Shown here one piece after another: positions 52,341 to 63,747 of a DNA stretch of 64,000 nt. The stretch is taken from contig VIIQ02000582.1 of NCBI GenBank assembly GCA_007449985.2, positions 1 through 64,000 of the forward strand, given 5' to 3'. The translations under genes and the position numbers were made by a program. The DNA comes from Desmodesmus armatus (taxonomy: Eukaryota; Chlorophyta; Chlorophyceae; Sphaeropleales; Scenedesmaceae). Numbering within the stretch: position 1 is the first letter of the stretch; the number at the start of each line of letters is the position of its first letter. The notes beneath the pieces are model-generated. The model saw only the letters and a program-made list of their open reading frames with translations, did no database searches and had not been told where the DNA came from.

Positions 52341-52919
52341 CCTATACGGTCACCCGCGCATGTGCTAGCCACTTGGTGACGATGTCCCATCCCTTGACAC
52401 AGTTTTTGCTGTCCCCGCTGTAGGGGGCGGTATGCTACGGCGGCTCCTTGCAAGCCCCACTAGCTGCCTTGTGTCATGTGGCCTGCCAGTTTTCTTGGTT
52501 GGGACATGCTTTGGGGACAACACCTCACTTCTGCTTTGGAGTACATGCAATGCAAACAATGGCAGAGCTGCCGGCCGCAGCAGTGCCCTCTCAGTGGCCA
52601 AGCTGCCAACTTCAGCGTCATGTCTGACGCGGTGACCCCTTTTCTGGTGGTTGGTGATTTTACAGTTGCATGCCCACAGTTGTGGCTGTAAGAGGTCTGC
52701 CTATGTTTGTATGACGCTTGCGTGACGCTAAGGTCACACTCTCTCCCTTTCGCTGGGTGGCTGGGGAGTTACTCATGGGCACTCCCGAAGTGCTGCATAT
52801 GCCGTGTATGCTGTCCCGGCTGACCTGCATGCATGCATGCTTGTTATGGTGCCTTGGTGCACTTAGTAGCTCACCAGGCCTTCAACACAACTTCAACACA
52901 TCTTTTTTATTATGGCAAT

Positions 52920-53116
52920 CCCTATGCAAGGTGAATTAATAGCATGTTAATGTATTACCATGCGTTAATCAGCAAAGCTGATGCACCCAGGGTTCAGGCC
53001 CTGCAGAACCATGGGCTTGCGCACTGCGACGGCATGCTTAGCTCTTGCCGTGCTTCTTGCAAGGCACGTTTTGCTGTTGTTGACACAACAGCGCGCCCTA
53101 TGCAAGGTGAATTAAT
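52920..53116 (+). repeat. B1-A2-B2 block of the split direct repeats
   Basis: B1 (21 bp) joins A2 directly, sharing one T, and B2 follows A2 at once. In this element class the B1-A2 joint reproduces the junction of the circular intermediate. If read instead as a target duplication, A2 would be an independent 155-bp insertion. Confidence 0.75.
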
Positions 53117-53672
53117 TTAGTGTGTTCTTGGAATTTGGCTGCCCTGTTGTGGGGGGCCATGCCTGTACCGCATCATTGCATGTAAACGTGATGTGTTTGT
53201 CAAGCAGATTGTGCTCTGGCAGGCCGTTTTTCAGGACTGACTGTTATCCCCAGAGTGAGTAGCAGCCGCTGGACTAAGAAGGGACCATGCCATGATGGGG
53301 CTAGCCTGAGAGCAGAGCAAAGCAACAGGCAGCCTCCTGCCAGGCTGTATCAGGAGCTCCATTCCTGCACCATCACCACCTGTTCCCGCTTGGTCTTTGC
53401 CTTGGATATCTGAAGAACAGAACAGAGCCGATCACCAAGCTGCCTAGTTGAGGTACATCCTGTACAGGGTTAAGAGTTATGCAGGCTTTGTTTGCTTGAA
53501 GTTTTGTTGTCAAAGTCAACGTTTAAGAAACAAAAGCGATACAAAGCTCCCAAGGACCGACCGCTTCAGACCAGTATCAAACAAAGTCCTCTTTACTGTT
53601 CCGAGACTTGTTTCCACAGCAGATCGGCCCACAAGTCCTGTTTCGGCTCGTAGAAGCTGTCCCTGCACGTTA

Positions 53673-55631
53673 ATGGCGTCGTTGGTGCAGCAGACACAGC
53701 GGCCAATATCCATGCACCACAGCAGCAGATCACAGCACATGCCTATGGCAGTGCTGCAGAGACCTGTGCCGGTCCTACGGCCGCGCTTGTGCCTCCATAG
53801 GTATATCTGACCGTTGAACGTTTGCATGCAGTGCTCTCCATGCTGGGCAGGTGCTCCTCTTGGGCTGGTCTTGTCGTCCGCCACATCAGACACGTCAGCA
53901 TCAACATGTACTGACAGAGATAGTTGCATGCAGTGTGTGGATTGGTATCCTAATGACAGTGTACATCTGCCTTTGTTATTCTAACTGTCTTCTCACAGGC
54001 GCAGCGCTGTCATTGTGGAGGCACGAAGGCAGAAGGGCTGGGGCAGTAAGGCCAGGGGTAACAGCAGCAGCAGCCAGGATGACCGTGCTTTTCGGTTCAA
54101 ATTCAACAACGTGGATGTGGCGCTAGCTGAGGATCAGATGTGGCAATTGGTTGTGCCGTTTGCTGCCCTCTTTGGGCTTGCAATTTTCATAGGTGAGCAG
54201 CGGATGTGACTCAGCAGACGGCATTTCAGACCCATGGCAGTCAAGAGCTCAGTGGCAGCTGCAGTATACGTTTATGCATGCATGTTCATGCAGCATGGTA
54301 CATGCCTGTCTGTTTCCACCTGCCAGCAGCAAGTAAAGGTGTGGGTATTGTTGCCTACAGGCACTCATTTCATTTGAAGCCCATTGCCCCCCTTACGTCT
54401 GCACTCGCAGCCTGGTTGGACATATGAGAAGTATTTTTGAGGGCTTGTCGAACAGCGATTGTCACAAAGTTTGAGTTGAGTTGTTCACCACCCCACTCTC
54501 AGTTGCCATGTCTCACCCGTCTCCTTTCCCTCCAACTGTGCTGCCCTGCAGGCCCCTTGGTGGTAGGCCTGACGCTGTCAGCTGTTGCAGTCGGCGCTGC
54601 TTTTTCAGCAGGGGCCATCGCCTTTACCACCCTCATCCTACCCATGCTGCTGCTGATGAGTGTGGGAGGATTGGCGAGCTTTGGCCTGTTTGCTGGGCTG
54701 GGCGCCATGTTTGTGCTACCAAAGCTGGTGTTCAGCGCGCTGTCTCTGGTGAGTGGGCAGCTGATGCATGAGTCCTGCAGTCTGGTGGCAGCAGCGGAGG
54801 GGTTGACCATATGTGTGTCATATGTGGAGCATGGCAGTAGCAAAGACTCATTAATAAAGATAGCGGTCCCAGCGGAGCATACGCGAAAGGGATGCGCAGC
54901 ACGGTCATGTGGCTTACACAGTGTGTTGGACAGTTTGTCGCACAGCTTGCAGCACCAGCAAGTAAGCCACGCAAGTCAGCCACACAACTCACAGCAGTAA
55001 TTGTCAGCTTTCATCGTCAGCCGACATGCAGCTCTGTACCAGCATTTGCAGCCATGGGAGTTGCCAAGCTTGCATGCTGTGTGGTTCAGAACCACTGGTT
55101 CTATTTCGTCATTCAACTGACTTGCGGTGCCCTTCTTCTGCAGGCTATTGTTGGTGGAGGGCTTGCACTTGGCTGGGGTGGGGTCAGCTGGTTGTTGAAC
55201 CAGCAGTCTGGCAACCAAAGTGAGTACAGCATGCACAGCAGCGTCGTATCAGCAGCTGTGTGCATTTTGACTCGACTTTGACAGCTGACTTGACTTTTAC
55301 AGCTGCCTTCCAAGTAAGCTGCCCACCAAAGCGCACTTTACCTCGCAAACCTATGTGCAACAGAACCGGTGCTGGTGAATCTGGGCGCAACAGCAGCCAA
55401 GTATTGCGATCGTGCGTTCTTTCACCAGGAGATTTTGTGTCGTGTGATGTGCCATGCTTTGCAGGCATGACCAGCTCCCTGGGCAACAGCAGCAATAGCA
55501 GCCAAGAGGAGGATGAGGCAGCGCGAGCAGAGGAGCAGCGGCGGCAGCAGGAGCGGCAGATCGCGAGCGAGCTGCGGCAGTTTGATGAAATTCTGGAGGC
55601 TAAGGAGCGACAGCGTCGCCGCCAATATTGA
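53673..55631 (+). CDS. Multi-pass membrane protein of unknown function, possibly plastid-targeted
   Basis: Five exons with agreeing phases: 53673-53800, 53999-54192, 54552-54748, 55144-55219 and 55465-55631, giving 253 residues. The N-terminal ~60 residues are rich in Gln, Arg, Ser and Met and poor in acids, like an organellar transit peptide. After a charged stretch come three or four hydrophobic segments: LVVPFAALFGLAIFIG, LVVGLTLSAVAVGAAFSAG, LILPMLLLMSVGGLASFG and a Gly-rich one (AIVGGGLALGWGGVSWLL). The last 50 residues are a highly charged helix (EEDEAARAEEQRRQQERQ), probably a coiled coil on the stromal or cytosolic side. I do not recognise the family. Confidence 0.75.
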
Positions 55632-56913
55632 TTGTGTAAATTGTTTCTCAAATATATGTGTGCAGTGTGGTGACAGTGTGTGCAATGTGATAGCTTTCTT
55701 TGTCTGTGTCTTGGCAGTGTACCCGCCGTGTTGGCACAGCGCCCGCAGTCGACACTGGGCTGACAGGTTTTGCAAGCAATGATGTGCGCAGTGCTCTCGC
55801 TGCCGCATAAGTGGGCGTGTCCGCATGTCAGTAACGCCCAACACCAGTTCCCAAGTTTTGCCATCACTCTCATCATGTTTCTGTTGTGAGGGAGCCGAGT
55901 GTGGCAGGGAATGCTGTGGCTGGCCAATTGCGCCCTTCTGGGATGTTTGCTTATGCAGTGTACCTGTATTAGTGGGAGTCAACCGGGCAGGTGGTCAGCA
56001 TGCGGGACGTACATGCGTTTTTTCTGATCCCTGGTTCAGTTACGGGTTCTGCCCCCTTTGTGTTGCGTGTTGTCCTGGAATGAATTGCTCCTGCATCATT
56101 TTGGGTGTGTGGTCCTGTATGTTGCCCAGTGTTTTTTTCTTCAGTCAAGACTGTGCAGGGGACGGTCACAGGACTGTTTGTCCCTGAAGGAAGGCCTGCT
56201 TGGCTGTCGCTAGTAGCAGTGGAGCATGACAGTCTGCGGTTTTGCTAGGGCTGTGACATGGCGGCTTGCAGACTCGAGGTGGTTTTGGCATGTGGGTTTT
56301 GAATATGGGCAGGAGAATTCAGGCAGTATTGGCACCAGGAGTAAGGAGGTATTTTCTTTCCAGAGCCAGACTCTGAGCAGTTGCTGATGGCTGCACATCC
56401 TCGCAGTGGCCATGCATTCGCACAGAGACAATACATCTGCTCTTAGTGACTATCTGGCCAATGTGCAGTGTGGGGTGCTTGTATTGGGGCACACCCCTTG
56501 CACCCCTTGCTTGTTGACACCAAGGCGTGTGTCTGTATAGGTGGTGTATCGTACCCAGTCCAGTGGATATTGCCATGGTGGTGAAGGGTGAAATTGAGGT
56601 AGATCAAACGACTGAGCTGTGCGGAGCTGGTGGCATACTGTTGTATGATCTGTGCAGCAGCACAGCATTTCGGTATGCCACAGCGTAGGGCATTCCAGGC
56701 CCTCCCAGATCGCATATATGCAGACGTTATGCATGTTGAACACAGCTAACAGACACTTGAAGCATGCTTCTGAGAGAAGGTCTCAAGGGTTTTGTGAGAA
56801 AGGACTCGCAAAAGGCGACAATTGGCTCCATTGCCCTCAGGACGTCCACCTTAAGCCGCTGAAAGGAACCCGCTGTGTTGCTCTTTCTCCAGTAGGCTCC
56901 TCAGCAGCTCAAA
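55632..56913. other. Intergenic region
   Basis: 3' UTR of the membrane-protein gene and promoter/5' UTR of the ATP synthase gene. TGTAA, the usual green-algal polyadenylation signal, occurs at 55635, too near the stop to be used with confidence. No other feature was seen. Confidence 0.5.
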
Positions 56914-59759
56914 ATGGCGTGCTCAATGCTCACACGCACCAGGTGCTTCACCCCCGCCAGCACAGCCAAGGCTGCCCAGCCTGCACGCACAGTGCGCATG
57001 GTTGTGCGTGCCAGCAGCCAGAAGCAGCAGCTGGCTTCCATCGTGAAGCCTGCCGTGATTGCCGCTGGTAGGCGTAGCTTGCGCAGTGGGAGTGGGCCTC
57101 GCCCTCGAATTGCAGCACAGATTGGTTTGGATGTTGTTGTGGATTGTGTTGCTGTTCAGCTGGAGGACGTTTGAGCCCAGCACAGCTGTCCTTGGCAGCA
57201 TCCAGCTATCTGCTGCTGACCTCTTCAGCCCAGACTGATCTGATCATACTACCATCAGCAGGCCTTCTGCACGGCGCTTTGCGGCCAATTATCAGCTTTG
57301 ATCAGCTTTCTGGGTTGAGCACGGCAGCAGCAGGGTATGGCAGCGCACCCTGACCGCCTGTTCATAGCGGATCGGCAGCAGCAGCATATCTGCATCTACT
57401 GCTGCATAACCTGGGTGGTGTGTTCTGTTGTGCTATTGCAGTCTCCAACGTCATCATGGCTCTGCCCGCTGCTGCTGAGGCCGGAAAGCTGTTCGACTTC
57501 AACTTGACCCTGCCCATCAGTGAGTAGCGCTGCTGCAGCGGGAGCAGCAACAGCAGCAGCATCATGGTGCAAAATTTCGATACCTCTGGGAGCTGTGTGC
57601 TGTCAAATGCGTGATCACCAGGCGGGGTTGCCATGGCAATGGCAGTGGCCATGACAGCAGCAGCATTTGCAGCAGCAGCAGCAGCTGTTACGCCCCAATC
57701 CGACAACCCTGCACTCTCCCAACCTGCTCCTAAGCTGCTTTGCTAACACCAAATCCCCCTACCCCTCCTCGTTTACTAATGGCCTCGCCGTGCAGTGGCC
57801 GGCGAGCTGCTGCTGCTGATGGTGTTCCTGGACAAGTTCTGGTTCGGCCCCGTGGGCAAGGTGCTGGATGAGCGTGATGCAACCCTGCGCAGCCAGCTGG
57901 GCACAGTCAAGGACGGCTCATCAGAGCTGACCCGCCTCACAGCAGGTATGCGTGTTAATGTTTGTGTATTTGGACGTGAGCAGGGGTGATGACGTGTGTG
58001 GGGGGTGCAGATTGCGTTAGACATGGAGTCGTGGTTTGGGGGCATGTTGGGGTGGGGAGTGAGGGACACTGGTGGGATGGTGGTGTGTAGCACCAGGAGC
58101 TTGCTTGGGGACGCAGCAGTCCATGGTGTCTTTCTCCAAAGAAACAGCAGTGGATTGTACTGGCCTTGTCAGAGTGTGGGACCTGCTGGGGCCAGTGTCT
58201 GGGATGGTGGAGGGGGTTGGTGGTGGAAGGGGTCTGATCGTGGTGGGCAGTGTACGCGCTGTTTTGGGAAGCAGGAGCCCCCCTGGTGTGGTTAGAGGGG
58301 TGGATCAGAGGCAGTGCATGAGTAAATCAGGACTGGCAGTGACTTCTGCCCCATCCAGCGGCCGCCTTGCTGCTGATAGACTGCAGCCAGTGGGTAGCAC
58401 CAGACCTTGACCTGGTCCGCAGCAGCCCACTAGCAGCAGTCTACAAGCAGTGAGGCTGGTCGTGCAGCACAGAGCGGGTTGTGGCTACAAGTGGGGTTGT
58501 GTGTTGCTATGCCAGGCTCTAGCAGTCAAGCCTGCCAGTACACCGTACAGAGCACACACCACACATCAGCGGTACAGGCTGGCATTGTGTGGGAGGTGCA
58601 GCTGAGCAGATACGGCAGCCTGCCGCATGTGGCGCATGCAGGGTGCCAGCAGGCGGGGGAGCTCCCTGGTGCCTTGATATGAGGGATGGCAGCAAGGGGG
58701 CCACCAGCAGCTGATGCACAGTGTGATACCTCCCTCCCTCGCTCCCTGTCATGCCCCGTGTCGCTGAGCGCACTGCTATGAGCGTCAGCTGTTATGGCCT
58801 TGTAGTGCCTGCTGGATGGGGCGGGTAGTTGGCCGGTGTATCCCCAGCACTTGGCAAGGCCACTGTAGCTATATGCCATGCATGCAAATTCACCACCAAC
58901 GTCAAGTACAGCTGCAGACACTCAGAGGCTCATACCATCCAGACACTCATTCCATTTTATATCACAAACTGCTGCATGGTGCTTTCTGTCGCAGACAGAC
59001 AGTCTGTCTGTCTGTCTGTCCTGCAGACACTCATATCATGCTACCACACGATGTCGTAAACTGCTGCATGGTGCTGTCTGTCTGCTTGTCCTGCAGAGGC
59101 TGAGTCCATCATCAAGGCCACTGTAGCTTTCCCATGCGTATGAGACAGCAGACACTCATATCATCTTACCACTTCATAACTTATCTCAAACTGCTGCATG
59201 GTGCTGTTTGTCTGCTTGTCCTGCAGAGGCTGAGTCCATCATCAAGGAGGCCCGTGCTGAGGTGTCCGCCATGGTGAACAAGCAGAAGGGTGAGAAGCAG
59301 TCCGAGCTGGACAAGATCTATGCTGATGCCAAGGCCAAGGTCACACGCGAGACCGAGTCCGCCATCGCAGGTGGGTTGGGGTGTTTGCGCTGACCCTGCG
59401 GGGGCCCATGTCTGTTACTGCTGCCCTTTATTGAGCAGTAGGCTGACCAGGGCTGTAGAAGCACCACCAGTGGCCCGCATTGCAACACAGTGTACTGTTG
59501 CTGTCTTTGGCCTTATGGACAGTACTGAGCAGTAATTTTGTTGTCATGTTTGTCATGAGCAACTTACAGTGCATTGGCTGTTCAGTTTGTATCTGTGGAG
59601 CTCACGAGTTTGTGCTGTGCCCCTTTCTGCTGTTGCGCCTGTGTCTCCACAGCCATGGAGAAGGAGAGCGAGGGTCTGCTGAAGAGCCTGGATGCTCAGG
59701 CAGAGAAGATCAGCGACCAGGTCCTGAAGCGCGTGCTGCCCGAGGGTGTCAAGGTTTAA
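56914..59759 (+). CDS. atpG: Chloroplast ATP synthase CF0 subunit b' (subunit II)
   Basis: Peripheral-stalk subunit that holds CF1 to the membrane ring. Exons 56914-57067, 57442-57519, 57796-57945, 59227-59370 and 59653-59759 agree in phase and give 210 residues. A ~33-residue transit peptide rich in Ser, Thr, Arg and Ala (cleavage probably near VVRA|SSQ) is followed by a second hydrophobic segment (VIAA...NVIMALPAAAEA) that could be a thylakoid-targeting signal. LFDFNLTLPI and the single membrane helix (ELLLLMVFLDKFWFGPVGKVL) follow. The rest is a charged coiled coil (EAESIIKEARAEVSAMVNKQ) typical of b-type subunits. The gene is nuclear, as expected for b' in green algae. Confidence 0.93.
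58941..59247 (+). repeat. Intronic tandem repeat copying the 3' splice site and exon start of atpG
   Basis: Units begin at 58941, 59025 and 59150 (AGACACTCAT), each with CTGCTGCATGGTGCT and a CTGCAG. The middle unit contains a full copy of the acceptor plus the first 21 exon bases (59097-59117), duplicating the true junction at 59227 130 bp upstream. Confidence 0.9.
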
Positions 59760-61991
59760 GCTGGTGGGGTTTAGTAACCACCACGACCTTAGACAGCGAC
59801 AGCAATGGCAGCAGCGGCGGCAGCAGTGGCGGCTGGGGTTGCAGCAGCAGTGAAGTCTACTGCAGCAGCCACAGCTGACCTGTTGTGCCGCAAATGAAGG
59901 CCCTTGCAGGCTGGCTTGCTACTGTTTCGACCGGAACTGGGGCAGCTAGCAGCTTGGGACCCTTCAGTTGGTTTCAGTGAGAGAGCAGAGAGCAGAGAGC
60001 TGCGCAGCAGAGTGTGCTGCTGCACAGGACAGCTGAGAGACACTCGAGTCGAGCAGCAGCAGCACCAGCTGTGGCAGCAGCAGCAGTTTTGCTGGGAAGT
60101 GGCCTTTGTTGTTGCTGGACGCCAGCTGTGTGTACTGTGCAGTGCTTTTGGTACAGCCAAACACGCTGCAGCTGCAGCGGCATGGTTGCATGTGTTTTGA
60201 CGACAGTGCCCTGCGGCAACATCCCCACTAGCAACAACACATGGGAGTGAGCTGTGCCAAATCTGAAGTAACACCAGCGTTTGTTGTGGGCGTCAGGTTG
60301 CTGTGTGACAGGCGCTCATCAGTATGGCAACTGCAGGCATGGCATGTTCACAGCGTGCATTTAGATGTTGTAAGCAAGAGACATAGCAGACTGAGGCAGT
60401 GGGGTCGTGAGATACAGCTCCCACATCAATTGTGGAATTGACAGCCCCCACAGCCTGTGGGGGTGTCACACACTCAGCAAGGGTGCCAGGAGGTCACCTT
60501 CATGTCACAGTGAGCCAAGGGTTGGGGGCCCCGGAAGCTCGTCTAGCTTCAGCTGCACATGCATATGCATCACTATCCACTTTCCGTTGACAGACACGGC
60601 AGCTTCACGCTACCTCCCCGGTTCCGGGCACTGTCTCACGGCAGCTTCAGCCTCTGCGATCTTACTACAACTACAAGGGTACCAGGAGGCATAGTGTGCC
60701 TTGTGCAGGGTAACAGCAGGGATGTCAACCGTTGCAAAGGTTTGCAAAAGACTGCCAGTGGGCCAACAACGAGCCAGCTAGGGTTCCTGAGGGGCAAAAT
60801 GTGCAACTGATGAGCGAGCTGGGGTTTGAGGAGGGGCAAAGTCTGCATCTGCCAGGTCTGAGCTGGATGGCTCAATAGTGTGCGACAGCTGGCCGAGGCT
60901 GTCTGCGCACACTATCCGCAGCACACCTTCATGTCACAGTGAGCCAAAGGTTGGGGGGCCCCGAAGCTCGTCTAGCCGCATTTGCACATGCATATGCATC
61001 ACTCACCACTTCTTTTCGTTGACAGACACGGCAGCTTCAGCCTCTGCGATCTTACTACAATACTATCCGCAGCAGACGCACACAAGGCACTGGCAGAACC
61101 TCACAACAGGACCACATCCAGCACAACAGGCGTTACTCCCAGGACACTGCACTGAAGATGGGCCTGGAACCTGACAGTTGCCTGTGTTGCAGTGCCAGCA
61201 TGGACCACCGCTGCTGCTCCGCACCTGCTTCCACGGCAGCAATCAGATGCTTCACAAGCCTCTGTGGGCAAGCATGCTGATGCCTAGCCTCAATTGAACC
61301 GACACTATGTTGAATGGGTGCTCTCGTTTGACAGCAAACCAGGTTGGGCATTGTTCTGTGTTGGGCCAGGGCAGGCCGCGCATGGCGAGACGAGGCCAAA
61401 CGATAAGAGAGTTCTTTGGATCAACGTTGAGATAGCGCTTGACACTCTTGCAGGAAGCCTTGATGCCGTTGGTCTCTTTATCCCATCCTTTCATAGGCCC
61501 TAGCTGATAATACCGACGCGTCCCCGCGATTTGGCGGGACAAGGGCTGGTCGAATACCCATTTGCAGCTCCTGGGTCCACCTGTAGCACACAGTGAATCA
61601 CAGTTGGTTTGACTGCTCATCAGCAATATCTATTTGCATTGCCTCAGCCTCATCTCTACAGCTCCACACAGTCCCCGGCGTACAGCTCCAGCAGCACTTC
61701 ACTCCTTCAGCTTATTCTCGGTAAGTTTGGTAGTAGTTTGTGCCAGATAACGACTATATTGATGTGCAGGGCTTGGGCGCGGGCCTCCTTGACCGAGCTT
61801 TTGTTTGAAGCAGCAGCTCCGGTTGACAGCGTTGGTCGACGTTGGATGCATCATGTTTTACCGAGATACTGATACTGCATGGACTGCATGCCTTTTGCTT
61901 CTGGCGAGGAAGCAGCAGTCAGAACTAGCAGTACCCTACCCTCTGACCCCGCTGTCTTTCTGGGCCCCGCAGGTACCAAACAGGCATCAAA
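59760..61991. other. Region between atpG and the SWEET gene
   Basis: Begins with CAG-rich 3' UTR. Two ~120-bp direct repeats (60495-60612, 60924-61050) and a shared 30-mer (60641-60670, 61031-61060) are present. On the minus strand, 61626-61252 encodes a 124-codon ORF (CKSVKRYLNVDPKNSLIVWP) of protein-like composition but unknown family. A short exon-like stretch, KIAEAEAAVSVNEKKW followed by GTGAGTG, lies near 61060-61005. A small minus-strand gene is possible but not proven. Confidence 0.4.
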
Positions 61992-63747
61992 ATGGATTTC
62001 CTGTATATCTTCATGAATCACTTGTGCCCGTCAATCGGAGCAGTGATTGCTCTGATAATGTTTGGGTCACCCCTCAAGGCAGTGATGCGGGCAGACAAGG
62101 AGAAGAGCCTAGGGGTAGGCTGCATGCGTCTTTTATTGATACTAGACAAATTCTGCACACGCAACAGCACAATAGCTGCAGCATGGACGCGTCGCTTGGT
62201 CACAACAGGCAACTGCAGCAGTCCTTGTCAGCAGCTGCTCCGGGACTTGTGCAGCTTTGCACCAGATGGACAGCTAGCAAGTGTACTGTAGCTTCAGGCT
62301 GATACAAAAAGTACCACAGCTCCCAGAAGGTGGGTGCTAGCTGAGGACATGGCCTCAACAGCACCGTATGTGCTTGTTGTAGCGCAACAAGCCTTTGGCG
62401 TTCCACCCTTGTTGTCTGCTCGTGCATCTACTGCCTTCGTCTCCCCTGACCTTGACCCACAGCGCTCTCCTTACTGCCTTACAGGAGCTGAACCCTCTGC
62501 CGTTCATCGGCATCTTCGCCAACTGTACCGCCTGGCTGCTGTACGGCACCCTGACCAAGGACCCCTACGTGTACTTTTCCAACATCCTGGGCCTGCCCCT
62601 GGGCTTTTGGATGATCTTCACCTCATTCAAGTGGGCCAATGAGAAGGTCAGTCAGGGTTATGGGTTTGGGGTTTCACTTAACCCCCTGCAGCACTGGGTG
62701 CTTGTTGTTGACTGAGTAGCCCCTTGAGCTGCCTGGGTTTGCTCAGCAAGAAGTGGATGCAGCATCGTCATGCTGATTGCACCAGCAAATGCTATGTTGG
62801 GTGTCAGACCCAACACCCTGATACACTTCAGCATCCTGTGGCAGAAATGTACTTTCGCACAGCACTACAGGCAGTGTGTATGCTTGGGCCAAATCACGGC
62901 AACATCAGCTGCAAAGCAAGCACAACACCTCCTTGTGCCCCCAGCTTCCACTCAATGGCACAGATGTGAGTATGTTTCGCAACAATCGCCCACTGACAAT
63001 CCATTCTCTGCCATGTGTTTGCTGCTGTGCTGTTCTGCTGAGCACAGACCCAGAACCGTGTGCGCAACGTGTTCATGGTGTTTGTCTTCTTCTTCCTGCT
63101 CGTGGGAGTCATCAACCTCATGGCAGGCTTTGACTATGCAAAGAAGAAGCTGCTGTGGTGAGTCATCATGACATCATGAATGATTCGAACTGGTGCATGC
63201 TGCCTCTGACTCTAGTAAAGCCCTCATTCACAGCCCTGTGCGGCACAATGATAAATGTCGTGCTTTTTTGGACACACGAGACAGCAGGACAGCCGTGACA
63301 CACCGTGTGGGCCCAGTAGCGGGACAACTGATCGGCGGCGGGAAAAGCAAGGGCCAGTCAAGGTGCACTTTGCTGCATGTGCACCAAATCCCGGGCAATT
63401 TGCTTCCATCTGTCTTTCAAGGTCACATCAAGGTGCAGCAAACCGGCAGCGCCCCACAAGCCAACTCCTGTACTCCCCCACCTTCACTCTATGGGATATT
63501 GACTGAGCCTGTCTGCTGTGCTGTGCTGCGCCCTGCTGCTTGTGCTGCCTGCATCTCACAGGGGCTCTGCTGCCGTGGCAGTGCTGGGCGTGTACTACGT
63601 CTTCCCCCTGTCCACTGTGGGCAAGGTCCTGAAGGAGAGGGACTCCAGCAGCCTGTACTGGCCCATGTGCCTCATGAATGTCATCAACGGCTGCCTGTGG
63701 TTCGCATACGGCCTGGCCATTGTTGACTACTTCATCTTCGTGCCCAA
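61992..63747 (+). CDS. SWEET sugar transporter (MtN3/saliva family), 3' end beyond window
   Basis: Facilitates sugar movement down a gradient across a membrane. Four exons in phase: 61992-62114, 62485-62646, 63048-63157 and 63562-63747 (193 residues so far, ending in phase 2 at a GTGAGT donor). The first MtN3 triple-helix repeat has IALIMFGSPLKAVMRADKEK, LNPLPFIGIFANCTAWLLYG and VYFSNILGLPLGFWMIF. A linker helix follows (VFMVFVFFFLLVGVINLMAG). The second repeat has VYYVFPLSTVGKVLKERDSS, then LMNVINGCLWFAYGLAIVDYFIFVPK. The last helix and C-terminal tail are missing only because the window ends. 5' UTR splicing is likely (acceptor at ~61972). Confidence 0.93.

Larger units (their letters stand above)
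48901..53116 (+). mobile_element. DIRS-group (PAT/Ngaro-like) retrotransposon with split direct repeats
   Basis: A 156-bp sequence at 48901-49056 recurs without visible change at 52940-53095. The second copy is bracketed by a 21-bp direct repeat (CCCTATGCAAGGTGAATTAAT) at 52920-52940 and 53096-53116. The order A1-ORF-B1-A2-B2 is the split-direct-repeat architecture of PAT-like and Ngaro elements. The pol ORF between them is of DIRS type. No tyrosine recombinase with an R-H-R-Y pattern was seen on either strand between the pol stop and A2. The element therefore appears non-autonomous for integration. It begins 40 bp after the methyltransferase stop codon. Confidence 0.75.
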
